Assembly: GCF_040655735.1 (NCBI RefSeq) | Contig: NZ_JBFAKK010000001.1 | Span: 620,001 to 684,000 of the forward strand | DNA length: 64,000 nt | Direction: 5' to 3' | Source of the DNA: Phytomonospora sp040655735 | GTDB taxonomy: Bacteria; Actinomycetota; Actinomycetes; Mycobacteriales; Micromonosporaceae | Shown here: positions 32,866 through 41,394 of the stretch, piece by piece | Position numbering within the stretch: the first letter of the stretch is position 1 | Layout: every line of letters starts with the position of its first letter | Translations under genes and position numbers: made by a program | The notes under the pieces: generated by a model | Told to the model about the DNA's origin: nothing | Seen by the model: the letters and a program-made list of their open reading frames with translations, nothing else | Database searches by the model: none

Positions 32866-33726
32866 ATGACCGCCCACCACCGCACGGCCACCGTCGAAGG
32901 ACTCGAGATCTTCTACCGGGAGGCCGGCGACCCGGCGAACCCCACCCTCCTGCTGTTGCACGGCTTCCCGACCTCCTCCTCGGCCTACAAAGGACTCATC
33001 GACCGCCTCGCCGGCGAGTTCCACCTCATCGCTCCCGACTACCCCGGTTTCGGCCACAGCGAGGCACCGCCGGCGGGGGAGTGGGACTACACCTTCGACC
33101 ACCTCGCCGACGTCGTCGAAGGACTGCTCGACCACCTCGGCGTCACCCGTCACGCGATCTACGTCCACGACTACGGCGCGCCGGTCGGATTCCGGCTCGC
33201 CCTGCGCCACCCCGAGCGCGTCACCGGCATCGTCAGCCAGAACGGCAACGCCTACGACGAAGGCCTCACCGCCTTCTGGGACGCCTTCCGCCCCTACTGG
33301 GCGGCACCCGACGCGGAGAACACCGCCGCCCTGCGCGGACTGCTCACCGCCGACGCCACACGCTGGCAGTACTCGCACGGCGTCCCCGACACATCCCTCG
33401 TCGATCCCGATCTCGCCGCCGGAGACCAGGCCCTCCTCGACCGCCCCGGCAACGCCGAGATCCAGCTCGCCCTCTTCACCGACTACGGCGTCAACCCCGG
33501 CCGCTACCCCGACTGGCAGCGCTACCTGCGCGATCACCGCCCCCCGGTGCTCGCCGTGTGGGGCCGAGGTGACGAGATCTTCGGCCCCGACGGGGCCACC
33601 GCCTTCACCCGCGACCAGCCCGACGCCACCGTGCGACTGCTCGACACCGGCCACTTCCCCCTGACCACCCACCTCGACGAGAGCGCCGAACTCATCGCCG
33701 GCTTCCTTCGCGGCCTGCCGCACTGA
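32866..33726 (+). CDS. Alpha/beta hydrolase, haloalkane dehalogenase/epoxide hydrolase type
   Basis: Cytoplasmic hydrolase of 286 residues. The oxyanion motif HGFP (LLLLHGFPTSSSAYKG) and the nucleophile elbow VHDYGAPVGF with Asp as nucleophile place it with dehalogenases and epoxide hydrolases rather than Ser esterases. The catalytic acid lies in GRGDEIF, and the His in LLDTGHFPLTTH. A cap domain spans about 140-225. Substrate unknown. Divergent from the CGNR regulator and likely controlled by it. Confidence 0.88.
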   Translation: MTAHHRTATVEGLEIFYREAGDPANPTLLLLHGFPTSSSAYKGLIDRLAGEFHLIAPDYPGFGHSEAPPAGEWDYTFDHLADVVEGLLDHLGVTRHAIYVHDYGAPVGFRLALRHPERVTGIVSQNGNAYDEGLTAFWDAFRPYWAAPDAENTAALRGLLTADATRWQYSHGVPDTSLVDPDLAAGDQALLDRPGNAEIQLALFTDYGVNPGRYPDWQRYLRDHRPPVLAVWGRGDEIFGPDGATAFTRDQPDATVRLLDTGHFPLTTHLDESAELIAGFLRGLPH

Positions 33727-33742
33727 CCCCCACACCAGCACC

Positions 33743-33768
33743 GGCGCGGGCCCAGCGGGGCCCGCGCC
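33743..33768 (+). terminator. GC hairpin between hydrolase and HPP gene
   Basis: An 11-bp perfect stem (33743-33753 with 33758-33768, loop AGCG) lies in the 61-base gap after the hydrolase stop. Without a T tract it may terminate partially, allowing read-through into the HPP gene. Confidence 0.5.
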
Positions 33769-33787
33769 GACCATCGGAGCCCAGACC

Positions 33788-34276
33788 ATGACCGCACCCG
33801 TCACCGCCCCGCCCCGACCACCGCTGTCCCACGTCGCCGCGCGCACCGCCGCCGCACTCGCCGGACTGCTGCTGCTCGCCGCCACCGCCGGTCTCACCGG
33901 CCTGGCGCTGTTCGCCCTTCCCTTCGCCGCCACCGTCGGCATCATCGCCGTCGCCCCGAGCGCGCCCTTCGCCCAGCCCCGCAGCATCCTTCTCGGCCAC
34001 CTCAGCGGTGCCGCGACCGGTCTGACCGCCGCCACGATCCTCGGCCGTTCGCCGTGGACCGCCGCGATCGCCGCCGCGGTGTCCACCGCGCCGATGCTCC
34101 TCCTGAGGGCCCCGCACCCGCCCGCCGGCGCCACCGCGGCCCTCGTCGGCCTCACCGCGCCGGGCTGGATCTTCCTGCTCGACCCGGTGCTGCCGGCCTC
34201 GATCGTCGCCGTCCTCGGCGGTGTCGCGGTCGGGAGGGTCCTGCGCGGGCACCGCTACCCGGCCTACTGGTGGTGA
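33788..34276 (+). CDS. HPP family integral membrane protein
   Basis: Membrane protein of 162 residues with four to five helices and the family signature APHPPAGATA (about 107-116) in the second half. An earlier conserved segment reads APFAQPRSILLGHLSGA (about 58-74). HPP proteins are short transport-like proteins; some plant members carry nitrite. The function here is unknown. The gene ends just before a strong bidirectional hairpin. Confidence 0.85.
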   Translation: MTAPVTAPPRPPLSHVAARTAAALAGLLLLAATAGLTGLALFALPFAATVGIIAVAPSAPFAQPRSILLGHLSGAATGLTAATILGRSPWTAAIAAAVSTAPMLLLRAPHPPAGATAALVGLTAPGWIFLLDPVLPASIVAVLGGVAVGRVLRGHRYPAYWW

Positions 34277-34282
34277 GAACAG

Positions 34283-34317
34283 TCGAGCCCCACCCGGTGG
34301 CACCGGGTGGGGCTCGA
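34283..34317. terminator. Perfect 17-bp bidirectional terminator hairpin
   Basis: Arms 34283-34299 and 34301-34317 are exact reverse complements (TCGAGCCCCACCCGGTG) around a single central G. It lies between the convergent HPP gene (ends 34276) and the M20 hydrolase gene (ends 34332), so it probably terminates both. Confidence 0.75.
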
Positions 34318-34331
34318 CCGCACGTCTCGCG

Positions 34332-35474
34332 TCAGGAAGCGATCAGCGCCGCCGTCAGCGCGCACCGCTCGATCAGCCCGCTCACCGTGGCGTACTCGTC
34401 GCGCGCGTGCGCGCCCGCCCCCACCGCGCCGAGCCCGTCGAGCACGGGAAGGCCGGTCGCCGCCGCGAAGTTGCCGTCCGAGGCACCGCCGACGGCCGCC
34501 TCGCCCAGATCCAGTCCCAGCGGCGCCGCAAGCTCCCGCGCACGCTCGTACAGCGCGGCGACGGCCGGTGTCCGGTCCATGACCGGCCGGCGCCAATCGC
34601 CCGTCGCCGAGACCGATACCCGCGGATCACCCGGGTCCAGGTCGGCCACGAAGGCGTCGATCCGCTCGGCCTCCGCCTTCGTCCGCACCCGGATCTCGGC
34701 ACCGGCGTGGGCGTGCCCCGCGGTCACGTTCAGTCGCGAGCCGCCGTCGATCAGCCCCACGTTCACCGAGGTACCGGCGTCCAGGTCCGCCGCGCCGGTC
34801 AGCTGCAGCACGATCCGGGCCAGCGCGACGATCGCGCTGGCGCCGGCCGTCGGGTCGAGGCCGGCGTGCGCCTCCACGCCGGTCACCTCCACGTGGAAGC
34901 CGCCGATGCCCTTGCGGGCGGTCTTGACCTTCCCGTCGACGCTCGGTTCGAGGACGAGTACCTCGCGAGCGTCGGAACAGGCGGCCTCGATGGCCGCCCG
35001 CGAGGCCGGCGATCCGAGTTCCTCGTCGCCGTTGAGCAGCAGCCGGACAGGGGGACGGGCGAGGCCGAGGGCGTCGAAGGCGCGCATCGCCCACACGCCC
35101 TGGACGAGCCCGGCCTTCATGTCGAACACGCCCGGGCCGCGGATCACGTCGTCGGTGACGGTGAAGGGGATCTCCTTGAGGGTTCCGACCGGCCACACCG
35201 TGTCGTAGTGGCCCAGGATCAGCTTGGGGGCCGAGCCGGTGCCGTACTCGATCCGCACGGCGTCCCCGTGGGTCGGGCCGCCGGGCGTGGCCTCGGTGCG
35301 GTCCGGGGCGCCGAGTCGCTCGATGATCCACTCGGTGACCAGGGCCAGCCCTTCGCGCAGGGCTCCCAGGTCGTCGCTGGGCGTCTCGCACTCGACGAGG
35401 GTGCGCAGGTCGGCGAGCATCTCGCCCTCGTGCTCGGCGGCCCAGTCGCGTACGGCTCGGATGTCGATGTCCAT
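34332..35474 (-). CDS. M20 family metallo-amidohydrolase (carboxypeptidase G2-like)
   Basis: Dizinc peptidase or N-deacylase of 380 residues. Metal-binding motifs are GHYDTVWP (His, Asp), GPGVFDMKAG (bridging Asp), NGDEELGS (catalytic Glu pair) and LEPSVDGKV, with a late His in VGAGAHARDEY. A dimerisation domain is inserted near 180-295. It is the last gene of the operon with an N-acylamino acid racemase and a D-aminoacylase, so it probably removes the N-acyl (for example N-succinyl) group from the L-amino acid product. GAGGAG precedes the ATG at 35474. Confidence 0.88.
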   Translation of the reverse strand: MDIDIRAVRDWAAEHEGEMLADLRTLVECETPSDDLGALREGLALVTEWIIERLGAPDRTEATPGGPTHGDAVRIEYGTGSAPKLILGHYDTVWPVGTLKEIPFTVTDDVIRGPGVFDMKAGLVQGVWAMRAFDALGLARPPVRLLLNGDEELGSPASRAAIEAACSDAREVLVLEPSVDGKVKTARKGIGGFHVEVTGVEAHAGLDPTAGASAIVALARIVLQLTGAADLDAGTSVNVGLIDGGSRLNVTAGHAHAGAEIRVRTKAEAERIDAFVADLDPGDPRVSVSATGDWRRPVMDRTPAVAALYERARELAAPLGLDLGEAAVGGASDGNFAAATGLPVLDGLGAVGAGAHARDEYATVSGLIERCALTAALIAS

Positions 35475-35484
35475 GGTCTCCTCG

Positions 35485-37071
35485 TCACTGTCCCTTGTGG
35501 AGTACTCGGCCCGGGCGCGCACCGGTCGCCGCGCCGTCGCGCCGGACGGCCCGTCCCGCCACGAACACGTCCCGCACCCCCGTGGCCAGCTGCCACGGGT
35601 CGGTGAAGGTGGCGCGTTCGGCGACGGTCTCCGGATCGAAGACGGCCAGGTCGGCGACCATGCCCTCGGCGATCCGGCCCCGGTCGGCGAGCCCGAGCCG
35701 TTCGGCGGGCAGGCCGGTCATCTTGCGCACGGCCTCGGGGAGACCGAGCAGCTTCCGTTCTCGCACATAGTGCCCCAGTACCCGCACGAAGGTCCCGAAG
35801 CTGCGCGGATGCGGCCTGCCGGGCCCGGTGGCCCGCAGTACCTGGCCGTCGCTGGCGACGCTGACCAAAGGATGCGACAGGACCTCGTCGACGTCGGCGT
35901 CGGACATCGCGTTGTTGATGATCGACACCGCCCCGCTGTGCGCGGCGAGGATCTCGCAGACCGCGTCGGCCGGGTCGATGCCGAGGTCGGCGGCGATCTC
36001 GTCGAGGCTGCGGCCGATGTCCTCGGTGAAGCGCCCGATGGGGAGGTCGGCGATGACCACGCCCGCCGAGTCGATGTCGGCGGCCATGCGCTCCCGCAGC
36101 GCGTCGGCGATCCGCTCGCGGGCCGCCGGGTCGGCGAGCCGCTCCAGCAGGGCACCGACCCCGCCGTCGAGCGCCCAGCCCGGAAGCCGTGAGGTGAGGG
36201 TCGTCGAGGAGGCCGTGTACGGGTACACGTCGGCGGTGACGTCCACCCCGTCGGCACGGGCGGCCTCGATCATCCTGAGCGCCTCGGTGGTCTTGCCGTG
36301 ATGGCGCCGGCCCATCGCCTTGAGGTGCGAGATCTCCAGGCGCACACCGCTGGCGCGGGCCGCGGCTATCGCCTCGCCGACCGCCTCGATGAGGTGCTCG
36401 GACTCGCTGCGCATGTGAGTGGAGTACAGCAGCCCGTGCGCGGCGGCCTCGGCGGCCAGTGAGGTCACCTCGGCGCTGTCGGAATAGCTTCCCGGCGCGT
36501 AGATGAGCCCCGTCGACAGCCCGAAGGCGCCCTGCTCGGCGGCCGTTGCCAGCAGCGCCCGCATCGCGTCGATGTCCTCGGCGGTCGCCCTGCGCTCCGC
36601 CGGGCCGATCACGGCGGTGCGCAGAGCGCCGTGCCCGACCTGGAGGGCGAGGTTGACCGCCGGTCGGCTCGCCGCGACCGACGCGGAGTACCCGGCCAGG
36701 TCGTGCCAGTCCCAGGCGAGGCCGTCGTCGAAGAACGCCGCCGTCTTCTTCGCGGCGGACACGTTCGCCACCGGGAACGGCGAGAAGCCGCAGTTGCCGG
36801 TCACCAGGGTGGTCACACCCTGGGCGAGGCTGGCGTCGGCGCCCGGCGTGCCCTGGACGGTGAAATCGGTGTGGGAGTGCAGGTCGATGAAGCCCGGGGA
36901 GAGCGCGTGGCCGCTCGCGTCGACCCGTTCGCGGGTCTCCGCACCGGCCAGGCCGCCCGGGTGGGTCACCGCGGTGATGACCTCACCGGTGACGCCGACG
37001 TCGGCGAGCCTGCCCGGCGCGCCGGTGCCGTCGAGGACCGTGGCCCCCTCGATGACGAGATCGAATGCCAT
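35485..37071 (-). CDS. N-acyl-D-amino-acid deacylase
   Basis: Amidohydrolase-superfamily enzyme of 528 residues that hydrolyses N-acyl-D-amino acids. SPGFIDLHSHTDF carries the HxH metal site, LVTGNCGFSPFPV the conserved Cys ligand of D-aminoacylases, and LEISHLKAMG another His; the C-terminal beta-sandwich ends LFVAGRAV-like (FVAGRAVRRDG). AAGGGAG lies seven bases before the ATG, overlapping the stop of the permease gene upstream. It sits beside the racemase and M20 genes, giving the operon deacylases for both enantiomers. Confidence 0.92.
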   Translation of the reverse strand: MAFDLVIEGATVLDGTGAPGRLADVGVTGEVITAVTHPGGLAGAETRERVDASGHALSPGFIDLHSHTDFTVQGTPGADASLAQGVTTLVTGNCGFSPFPVANVSAAKKTAAFFDDGLAWDWHDLAGYSASVAASRPAVNLALQVGHGALRTAVIGPAERRATAEDIDAMRALLATAAEQGAFGLSTGLIYAPGSYSDSAEVTSLAAEAAAHGLLYSTHMRSESEHLIEAVGEAIAAARASGVRLEISHLKAMGRRHHGKTTEALRMIEAARADGVDVTADVYPYTASSTTLTSRLPGWALDGGVGALLERLADPAARERIADALRERMAADIDSAGVVIADLPIGRFTEDIGRSLDEIAADLGIDPADAVCEILAAHSGAVSIINNAMSDADVDEVLSHPLVSVASDGQVLRATGPGRPHPRSFGTFVRVLGHYVRERKLLGLPEAVRKMTGLPAERLGLADRGRIAEGMVADLAVFDPETVAERATFTDPWQLATGVRDVFVAGRAVRRDGAATGARPGRVLHKGQ

Positions 37072-37084
37072 GTCCGGCTCCCTT

Positions 37085-38539
37085 CTAGGTGAGGATGACC
37101 AACAGGATCACGTACATCACGCACGCGCCGCCGATGATCACCCAGGACGGAAGCAGGAGATTGCGCAGGTTCGTCGAGCGGGCCAGGCCCATCGCGCCGA
37201 CCATGTTCGCGTTGGGCATCGGTCCGTAGGTGTCGCCCTTCGAGGCCCACAGGAGCACGATGGCCCAGGCGGGCGCGGCGATGCCGAGCGTCGCGGCGAC
37301 ACCGCCGAACACCTTGTCGAGAAGCACCACCTGCGCGGCCGTGGCACCGGGAACACCGACCCAGCCCAGCAGCGCGATCACGATCGCGAACGGCAGGGCC
37401 GACATGTGCCCGAGGCTCTCGCCGTAGGTGGACATGATCACGTCGTAGGGCTTGAGCGCGTCAACGGCCAGGAACACCGCCGCCAGCAGCCAGAACAGCA
37501 CGAGCATGCTCAGCAGCTTCGAGGCGCCCTTGAAGAAGGTCGACACGAGCTCGGCGACCTTCATCCGCCCGGCGAAGCCGGTCGCGACGGCCAGCAGCGG
37601 CAGTGCCAGCAACGGGAAGTTCGTGCCCGCCTTGGTCCAGGTCGCGTACACCACGAGTGCGATGAGCAGCACAAGGAAGACGGCCGTGGCCTGCTTCGCC
37701 GTGCGGGGCGATGCCTCGTCACCGCTCGCGGTCTCCTCGGCGGTGTAGAAGTCGTTCTCGCGCTTCGAGCGGCGCTGGATCCAGGGGATCAGCGCCATGC
37801 CGAGCACCACCGACAGGATCGCCAGCGGGCCCGCGACGGTCCTGAGGTAGGTCAGGTAGTCGATGTCGGCGGCTTCCAGGATCGCCACGTTGCTGCCGGC
37901 GAAGGGCGCGACGGCCAGTCCGGCCGCGCCGCCGATGAACATCATCAGCGCCGTCGCCGATCGGGTGAACCCGATCCGCGCGGCGACCGGGATGAGGATC
38001 GGCGCCGCGATCGCCAGTGCGCCGGCGAGCGTGCCCAGGCTGGCCACCAGGATCAGGCAGGCGAGCATGATGCCGAGCTGCATCCGCCAGGGGCTGTTCT
38101 CGCCGACAACGCGGATCGTCGAGCGCACGATCGTGTCGGCGACGCCGGTGCGGCGCAGGATCTCGCCGACGCCGGCGCCCAGCACGATGATGAAACCGAT
38201 GATCGTGACGAGGTCGGCGGTCGCCGTGCCGAGCAGGTTGCCGACCTCGACGGGTGTGCTCTGCGCCAGTAGTACGGCCGAGAGCAGCACCGCGATCGTG
38301 GCCACCAGCAGGTCCATGCCCAGCAGGGTCAGCACGAAGTACATGGCGATCGGGATGATCAGGCCCCACACGGTGGGCGCCTCGACGAAGAACCCGGCGA
38401 CCAGGCTGGCCAGGATCCCGGCCAGGGCCAGCAGGTTCACCAGTCGGCGGCGGCCGGGGGAGACCTCGACGTGATAGGCGTTGTGCTCGTCGCCCTCCGC
38501 CACTTTCTTCTCGGTGTTCGGCTTCGGTATAGCGGACAT
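37085..38539 (-). CDS. Ion-transporter superfamily permease
   Basis: Integral membrane protein of 484 residues with about twelve helices. It is probably an Na+ or H+-coupled carboxylate/amino acid carrier of the ion-transporter (DctM/Gnt/CitM-like) superfamily. Glycine-rich re-entrant motifs recur in both halves (GAGVGEILRRTGVADTIV; LLGWVGVPGATAAQVVLLDK), as expected for an inverted-repeat transporter. A soluble N-terminal tail of about 28 residues precedes the first helix. GAGGAA precedes the ATG at 38539. The operon context suggests uptake of amino acids or N-acylated derivatives; the substrate is an inference. Confidence 0.8.
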   Translation of the reverse strand: MSAIPKPNTEKKVAEGDEHNAYHVEVSPGRRRLVNLLALAGILASLVAGFFVEAPTVWGLIIPIAMYFVLTLLGMDLLVATIAVLLSAVLLAQSTPVEVGNLLGTATADLVTIIGFIIVLGAGVGEILRRTGVADTIVRSTIRVVGENSPWRMQLGIMLACLILVASLGTLAGALAIAAPILIPVAARIGFTRSATALMMFIGGAAGLAVAPFAGSNVAILEAADIDYLTYLRTVAGPLAILSVVLGMALIPWIQRRSKRENDFYTAEETASGDEASPRTAKQATAVFLVLLIALVVYATWTKAGTNFPLLALPLLAVATGFAGRMKVAELVSTFFKGASKLLSMLVLFWLLAAVFLAVDALKPYDVIMSTYGESLGHMSALPFAIVIALLGWVGVPGATAAQVVLLDKVFGGVAATLGIAAPAWAIVLLWASKGDTYGPMPNANMVGAMGLARSTNLRNLLLPSWVIIGGACVMYVILLVILT

Positions 38540-38586
38540 CAGGTGGTTCCTCACAGGGGGATCGGAGTGAGGTGTCCGGGGAGGGC

Positions 38587-39708
38587 TCAGGTCGCGCGCT
38601 GGTCCAGCGTCGCCGACGCGGTGCGCCGGATGAACTCCCCGTTCACCTCGTGTCCGAGGCCCGCCACGGTGGTGGGCACCGTGACCTGACCCCGGTCGGC
38701 GCGAATCGGTGGGGTCACCACGTCCTCGCGGTAGTACTTGTCGGAGCCGGAGACGTCCGACGGGAGGGTGAAACCGGGCAGGCTCGACAGGGCGACGTTG
38801 GCCGCCCGGCCGATCCCGAACTCGTGCATCCCGCCGCACCACACGTCCATGCCCGCCGCGCGGGCCCGGTCGTGGGCCTCGACGGCGGCGGTCAGGCCGC
38901 CCATGCGGGAGACCTTGATGTTGAGCACGCGGCCGGCCTTGAGGGCGATGGCCGTGTCGAGGTCGTCGACGGTCACCACGGACTCGTCGAGGCAGACCGG
39001 GGTCGTCAGGCGCGACTGGAGGCGCGCGTGGGCGGCCAGCGCGCGCGGCGCGTAGGGCTGCTCGACCATGACCAGCCCTTGATCGTCCAGTGCGCCGAAG
39101 ACCGCGTCGTGCTCCCGCGATTCGGTGTAGACGCCGTTGGCGTCGACGTGCACCTGCAGATGCGGGAAGGCGCGCTTGACGGCTTTGACCGGCTCGACGT
39201 CCCAGCCCGGCGCGATCTTGAGTTTCACGCGCGGGTAGCCGGACTCGTCATGCTTGGCCACCTGCTCCAGCAGTTCGTCGATCGACGGCTCGATCCCGAG
39301 GCTCACCCCGGCCGTCACCGCCGTCCGCGTCCCGCCCAGCGCCGCGGACAGCGAGACACCGCTCGCCCGGGCCCACAGGACCCACGCGGCCATGTCCACA
39401 CCGGCCTTGGTGAACTCGTGCCCGCGGATCTTCGCCCACAGGCCGGCGACCTCGCGCGGATGCCGCCACTCGCGGCCCAGCACCGCCGGCGCGAGGTAGC
39501 GCTCGAGGATCAGCCAGCAGGTGTCCACGGTCTCCGGCGAGTAGAACGGCCCCGAGGGGGAGGCGATCTCACCCCACCCGACCGCGCCGTCGGCGTCGGT
39601 CACCCGCACCAGAATGTGCTCCAGGTAGGTCTTGGCGTGCGAGCTGGTCTGGAACTGGTGGACCAGCGGCAGCGACACCCGGAAGGCCTCGATCCGGTCG
39701 ATGAGCAC
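38587..39708 (-). CDS. N-acylamino acid racemase (enolase superfamily, NSAR/OSBS type)
   Basis: Muconate-lactonising subgroup enzyme of 373 residues. The catalytic Lys pair is KLKI (Lys162, Lys164), metal ligands are Asp189 (HVDAN), Glu216 (MVEQP) and Asp241 (LDES), and the second base is Lys265 (NIKVSRMGG). The same fold serves o-succinylbenzoate synthase, but no menaquinone gene is near. The neighbouring GNAT, D-deacylase and M20 genes indicate racemisation of N-acyl (probably N-succinyl) amino acids. The GTG at 39708 has GAGGAGG six bases upstream and begins one base after the stop of the regulator gene, so it is translationally coupled. Confidence 0.9.
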   Translation of the reverse strand: MLIDRIEAFRVSLPLVHQFQTSSHAKTYLEHILVRVTDADGAVGWGEIASPSGPFYSPETVDTCWLILERYLAPAVLGREWRHPREVAGLWAKIRGHEFTKAGVDMAAWVLWARASGVSLSAALGGTRTAVTAGVSLGIEPSIDELLEQVAKHDESGYPRVKLKIAPGWDVEPVKAVKRAFPHLQVHVDANGVYTESREHDAVFGALDDQGLVMVEQPYAPRALAAHARLQSRLTTPVCLDESVVTVDDLDTAIALKAGRVLNIKVSRMGGLTAAVEAHDRARAAGMDVWCGGMHEFGIGRAANVALSSLPGFTLPSDVSGSDKYYREDVVTPPIRADRGQVTVPTTVAGLGHEVNGEFIRRTASATLDQRAT

Positions 39709-39709
39709 G

Positions 39710-40564
39710 TTATGCCTCCTCATAGGCGTCGAGTCGCGCGGCGAGTTCGTCGCGCCGCGCCAGCCGCCGGCGCGCGCCCTTGGCGGACGCGGCGGCCAGG
39801 GTGACCAGCAGGTGGCAGACGGCCGCCACCGCGGTCGGTGAGTCCGCGTACGACGCGCTTCCCGTCGACACGATCACCGGGATGTCCGACAGGCCGGCCA
39901 GCCGGCTGTCGCGGGAGTCGGTGACGCCGATGAGCGTGCCGCCGGCGGCCTGGAACTCCTCGGCGACGATCAGCGTCGTACGGGCGTAGCGGCGAAAGGA
40001 GAACGCGATCAGCACGTCCGAGGCGCGCACGTCGGAGAGCAGGTCCACCGGCGCGAGGGCGTTGCCGTCGACGAGCGACACGCCCGCCATGCTCGCCGAC
40101 AGGTCGCTGGCGACCAGCGACGCGTAGGCGCCGCTCTTGCCGCCGCCGATCACGAAGCGCCGCCGCGCCGCGACGATCTTGCCCGCCGCCAGTTCGACCG
40201 AGCCCGAGGCGACGACCGCGTCGAGCGTGTGGCGCAGGTTCGCCTGCTCGTGCTCGATGACCTGCCGCATGAGCGAGTCGGCCGAGGAGCGGCGGGGGAT
40301 GCGCGCGCCGTAACGGGCGTCCGGGCTCGACAGGGAGCGGTCCTCCTCGCGGTCGGCCAGTTCCCGCAGCTGCGTGTAGTCGGCGACGCCGGCCGCCGCG
40401 AGCAGGCGGTCCAGGTCGCGGGGCGTCGCCTTGGCCTGCCGCAGCAGCCGGGCCGGCGGCAGGTGGTCCAGGTGGGGGTAGTTCTCCACGATCAGCGCGG
40501 CGAGCTTCTCCGCCGCGACGCCGTCGGCGGCGGCGAGCAGGCGCTCGGCGAGACCGTCGGTCAC
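39710..40564 (-). CDS. MurR/RpiR family transcriptional regulator
   Basis: Regulator of 284 residues with an N-terminal HTH_6 domain (AAEKLAALIVENYPHLDHLPPA, RQAKATPRDLDRLLAAAG) and a C-terminal SIS sugar-phosphate-type domain (RRFVIGGGKSGAYASLVASD, VLIAFSFRRYARTTLIVAEE, LIGVTDSRDS). RpiR proteins of this subtype often control amino acid or acyl-sugar catabolism. The GTG start (40564) overlaps the stop of the GNAT gene in a GTGA arrangement. Encoded inside the operon, it probably regulates it through the repeat at 41370-41394. Confidence 0.88.
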   Translation of the reverse strand: MTDGLAERLLAAADGVAAEKLAALIVENYPHLDHLPPARLLRQAKATPRDLDRLLAAAGVADYTQLRELADREEDRSLSSPDARYGARIPRRSSADSLMRQVIEHEQANLRHTLDAVVASGSVELAAGKIVAARRRFVIGGGKSGAYASLVASDLSASMAGVSLVDGNALAPVDLLSDVRASDVLIAFSFRRYARTTLIVAEEFQAAGGTLIGVTDSRDSRLAGLSDIPVIVSTGSASYADSPTAVAAVCHLLVTLAAASAKGARRRLARRDELAARLDAYEEA

Positions 40565-41343
40565 GGCCGGTCCTCCCGGGCCAGGACGTAGACGGCGGTG
40601 TCCTGGGAAATCCGGACGCACGACACGATGGCCAGCCCGGACTCCAGTCCCGACTCCAGTACGTCGGCGACCTTGTCGCGGACCGCCTCGGCGGCGTCGA
40701 CGTCGGCGGCGAAGACGGTCGACCAGTCCGCGGGCAGACCCAGCAGGATCTCGCCACCGGCCTCGGTGTGCTCGCCCCAGGCGAGGGCCGGGAGGTCCTC
40801 GCGGTGGCGGCGCTCGGGCGGGTAGGCACGCAGGTCCCACTCGACGACGACCCGGTCGGAGCGGGCGCCGGCCTCGGGTCCGATGTCGGAGGAGCCGTAG
40901 TAGTTGCGCTTGAACCAGCGTCCGCGCGCGCCGAGGACGTCGAAGTTGAAGTGCGCGTTGCGGGTGCGCATGGGGTCGAAGGTCCAGCGAATCGTCTCGA
41001 TGCCGTTGGCCAGGGCCTGCTCGCGCTGGGCCAGCTTCAGCAGCCGCCCGATCCCGGCGTTGCGCCATTCGTGGTCGACGACGGCCGTCTGGGAGTACTG
41101 GTACGGGCGGCCCTTGTCGAGGGCGGTGAAGCCGATGACCAGGCCGATGAGGTCTCCGTCGGGCAGGAACGCGCCCAGCACGCCACCGCCGTTGTCGCGC
41201 AGGGCGGCCAGCAGGCGGGGGGAGAAGGACGGGTCGGTCGGCTTGAGCTGGAAACCGCGTCGGTAGAGATCGACGGCCGTGTTCATCTCGCCGCTGTCGC
41301 GCAGCGCGCGGACGGTGACCTCGGCGCCTGTCTCGGCCGGCAT
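40561..41343 (-). CDS. GNAT acyltransferase, probable amino acid N-acyltransferase
   Basis: GNAT-fold enzyme of 260 residues, first gene of the operon. The acyl-CoA site is WRNAGIGRLLKLAQREQALANG, with core strand TAVVDHEW before it and RWTFDPMRTRNAHFNFDVLGA after it; a C-terminal extension of about 90 residues follows. Close relatives are described beside N-succinylamino acid racemases, where a GNAT enzyme succinylates D-amino acids. I infer the same role here. GGAAGG is eight bases before the ATG at 41343. A 25-bp inverted repeat lies just upstream. Confidence 0.85.
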   Translation of the reverse strand: MPAETGAEVTVRALRDSGEMNTAVDLYRRGFQLKPTDPSFSPRLLAALRDNGGGVLGAFLPDGDLIGLVIGFTALDKGRPYQYSQTAVVDHEWRNAGIGRLLKLAQREQALANGIETIRWTFDPMRTRNAHFNFDVLGARGRWFKRNYYGSSDIGPEAGARSDRVVVEWDLRAYPPERRHREDLPALAWGEHTEAGGEILLGLPADWSTVFAADVDAAEAVRDKVADVLESGLESGLAIVSCVRISQDTAVYVLAREDRP

Positions 41344-41369
41344 GGGCGCTGTCCTTCCGGAGGGGAGTG

Positions 41370-41394
41370 GCGAAGATATGGAACGTATCTTCGC
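41370..41394 (-). promoter_or_regulatory. Operator-like inverted repeat of the amino-acylase operon
   Basis: Perfect 9-bp arms GCGAAGATA (41370-41378) and TATCTTCGC (41386-41394) flank a 7-base spacer, 26 bases upstream of the first start codon of the operon. The AT-rich arms stand out from the GC-rich surroundings. The RpiR-type protein encoded as the second gene is the natural candidate to bind it. Confidence 0.65.

Noticed and set aside
38587..39708. Menaquinone o-succinylbenzoate synthase (menC)
   Set aside because: The fold and catalytic residues would allow it, but no other menaquinone gene is present, and the acylase/deacylase/GNAT context indicates N-acylamino acid racemisation.
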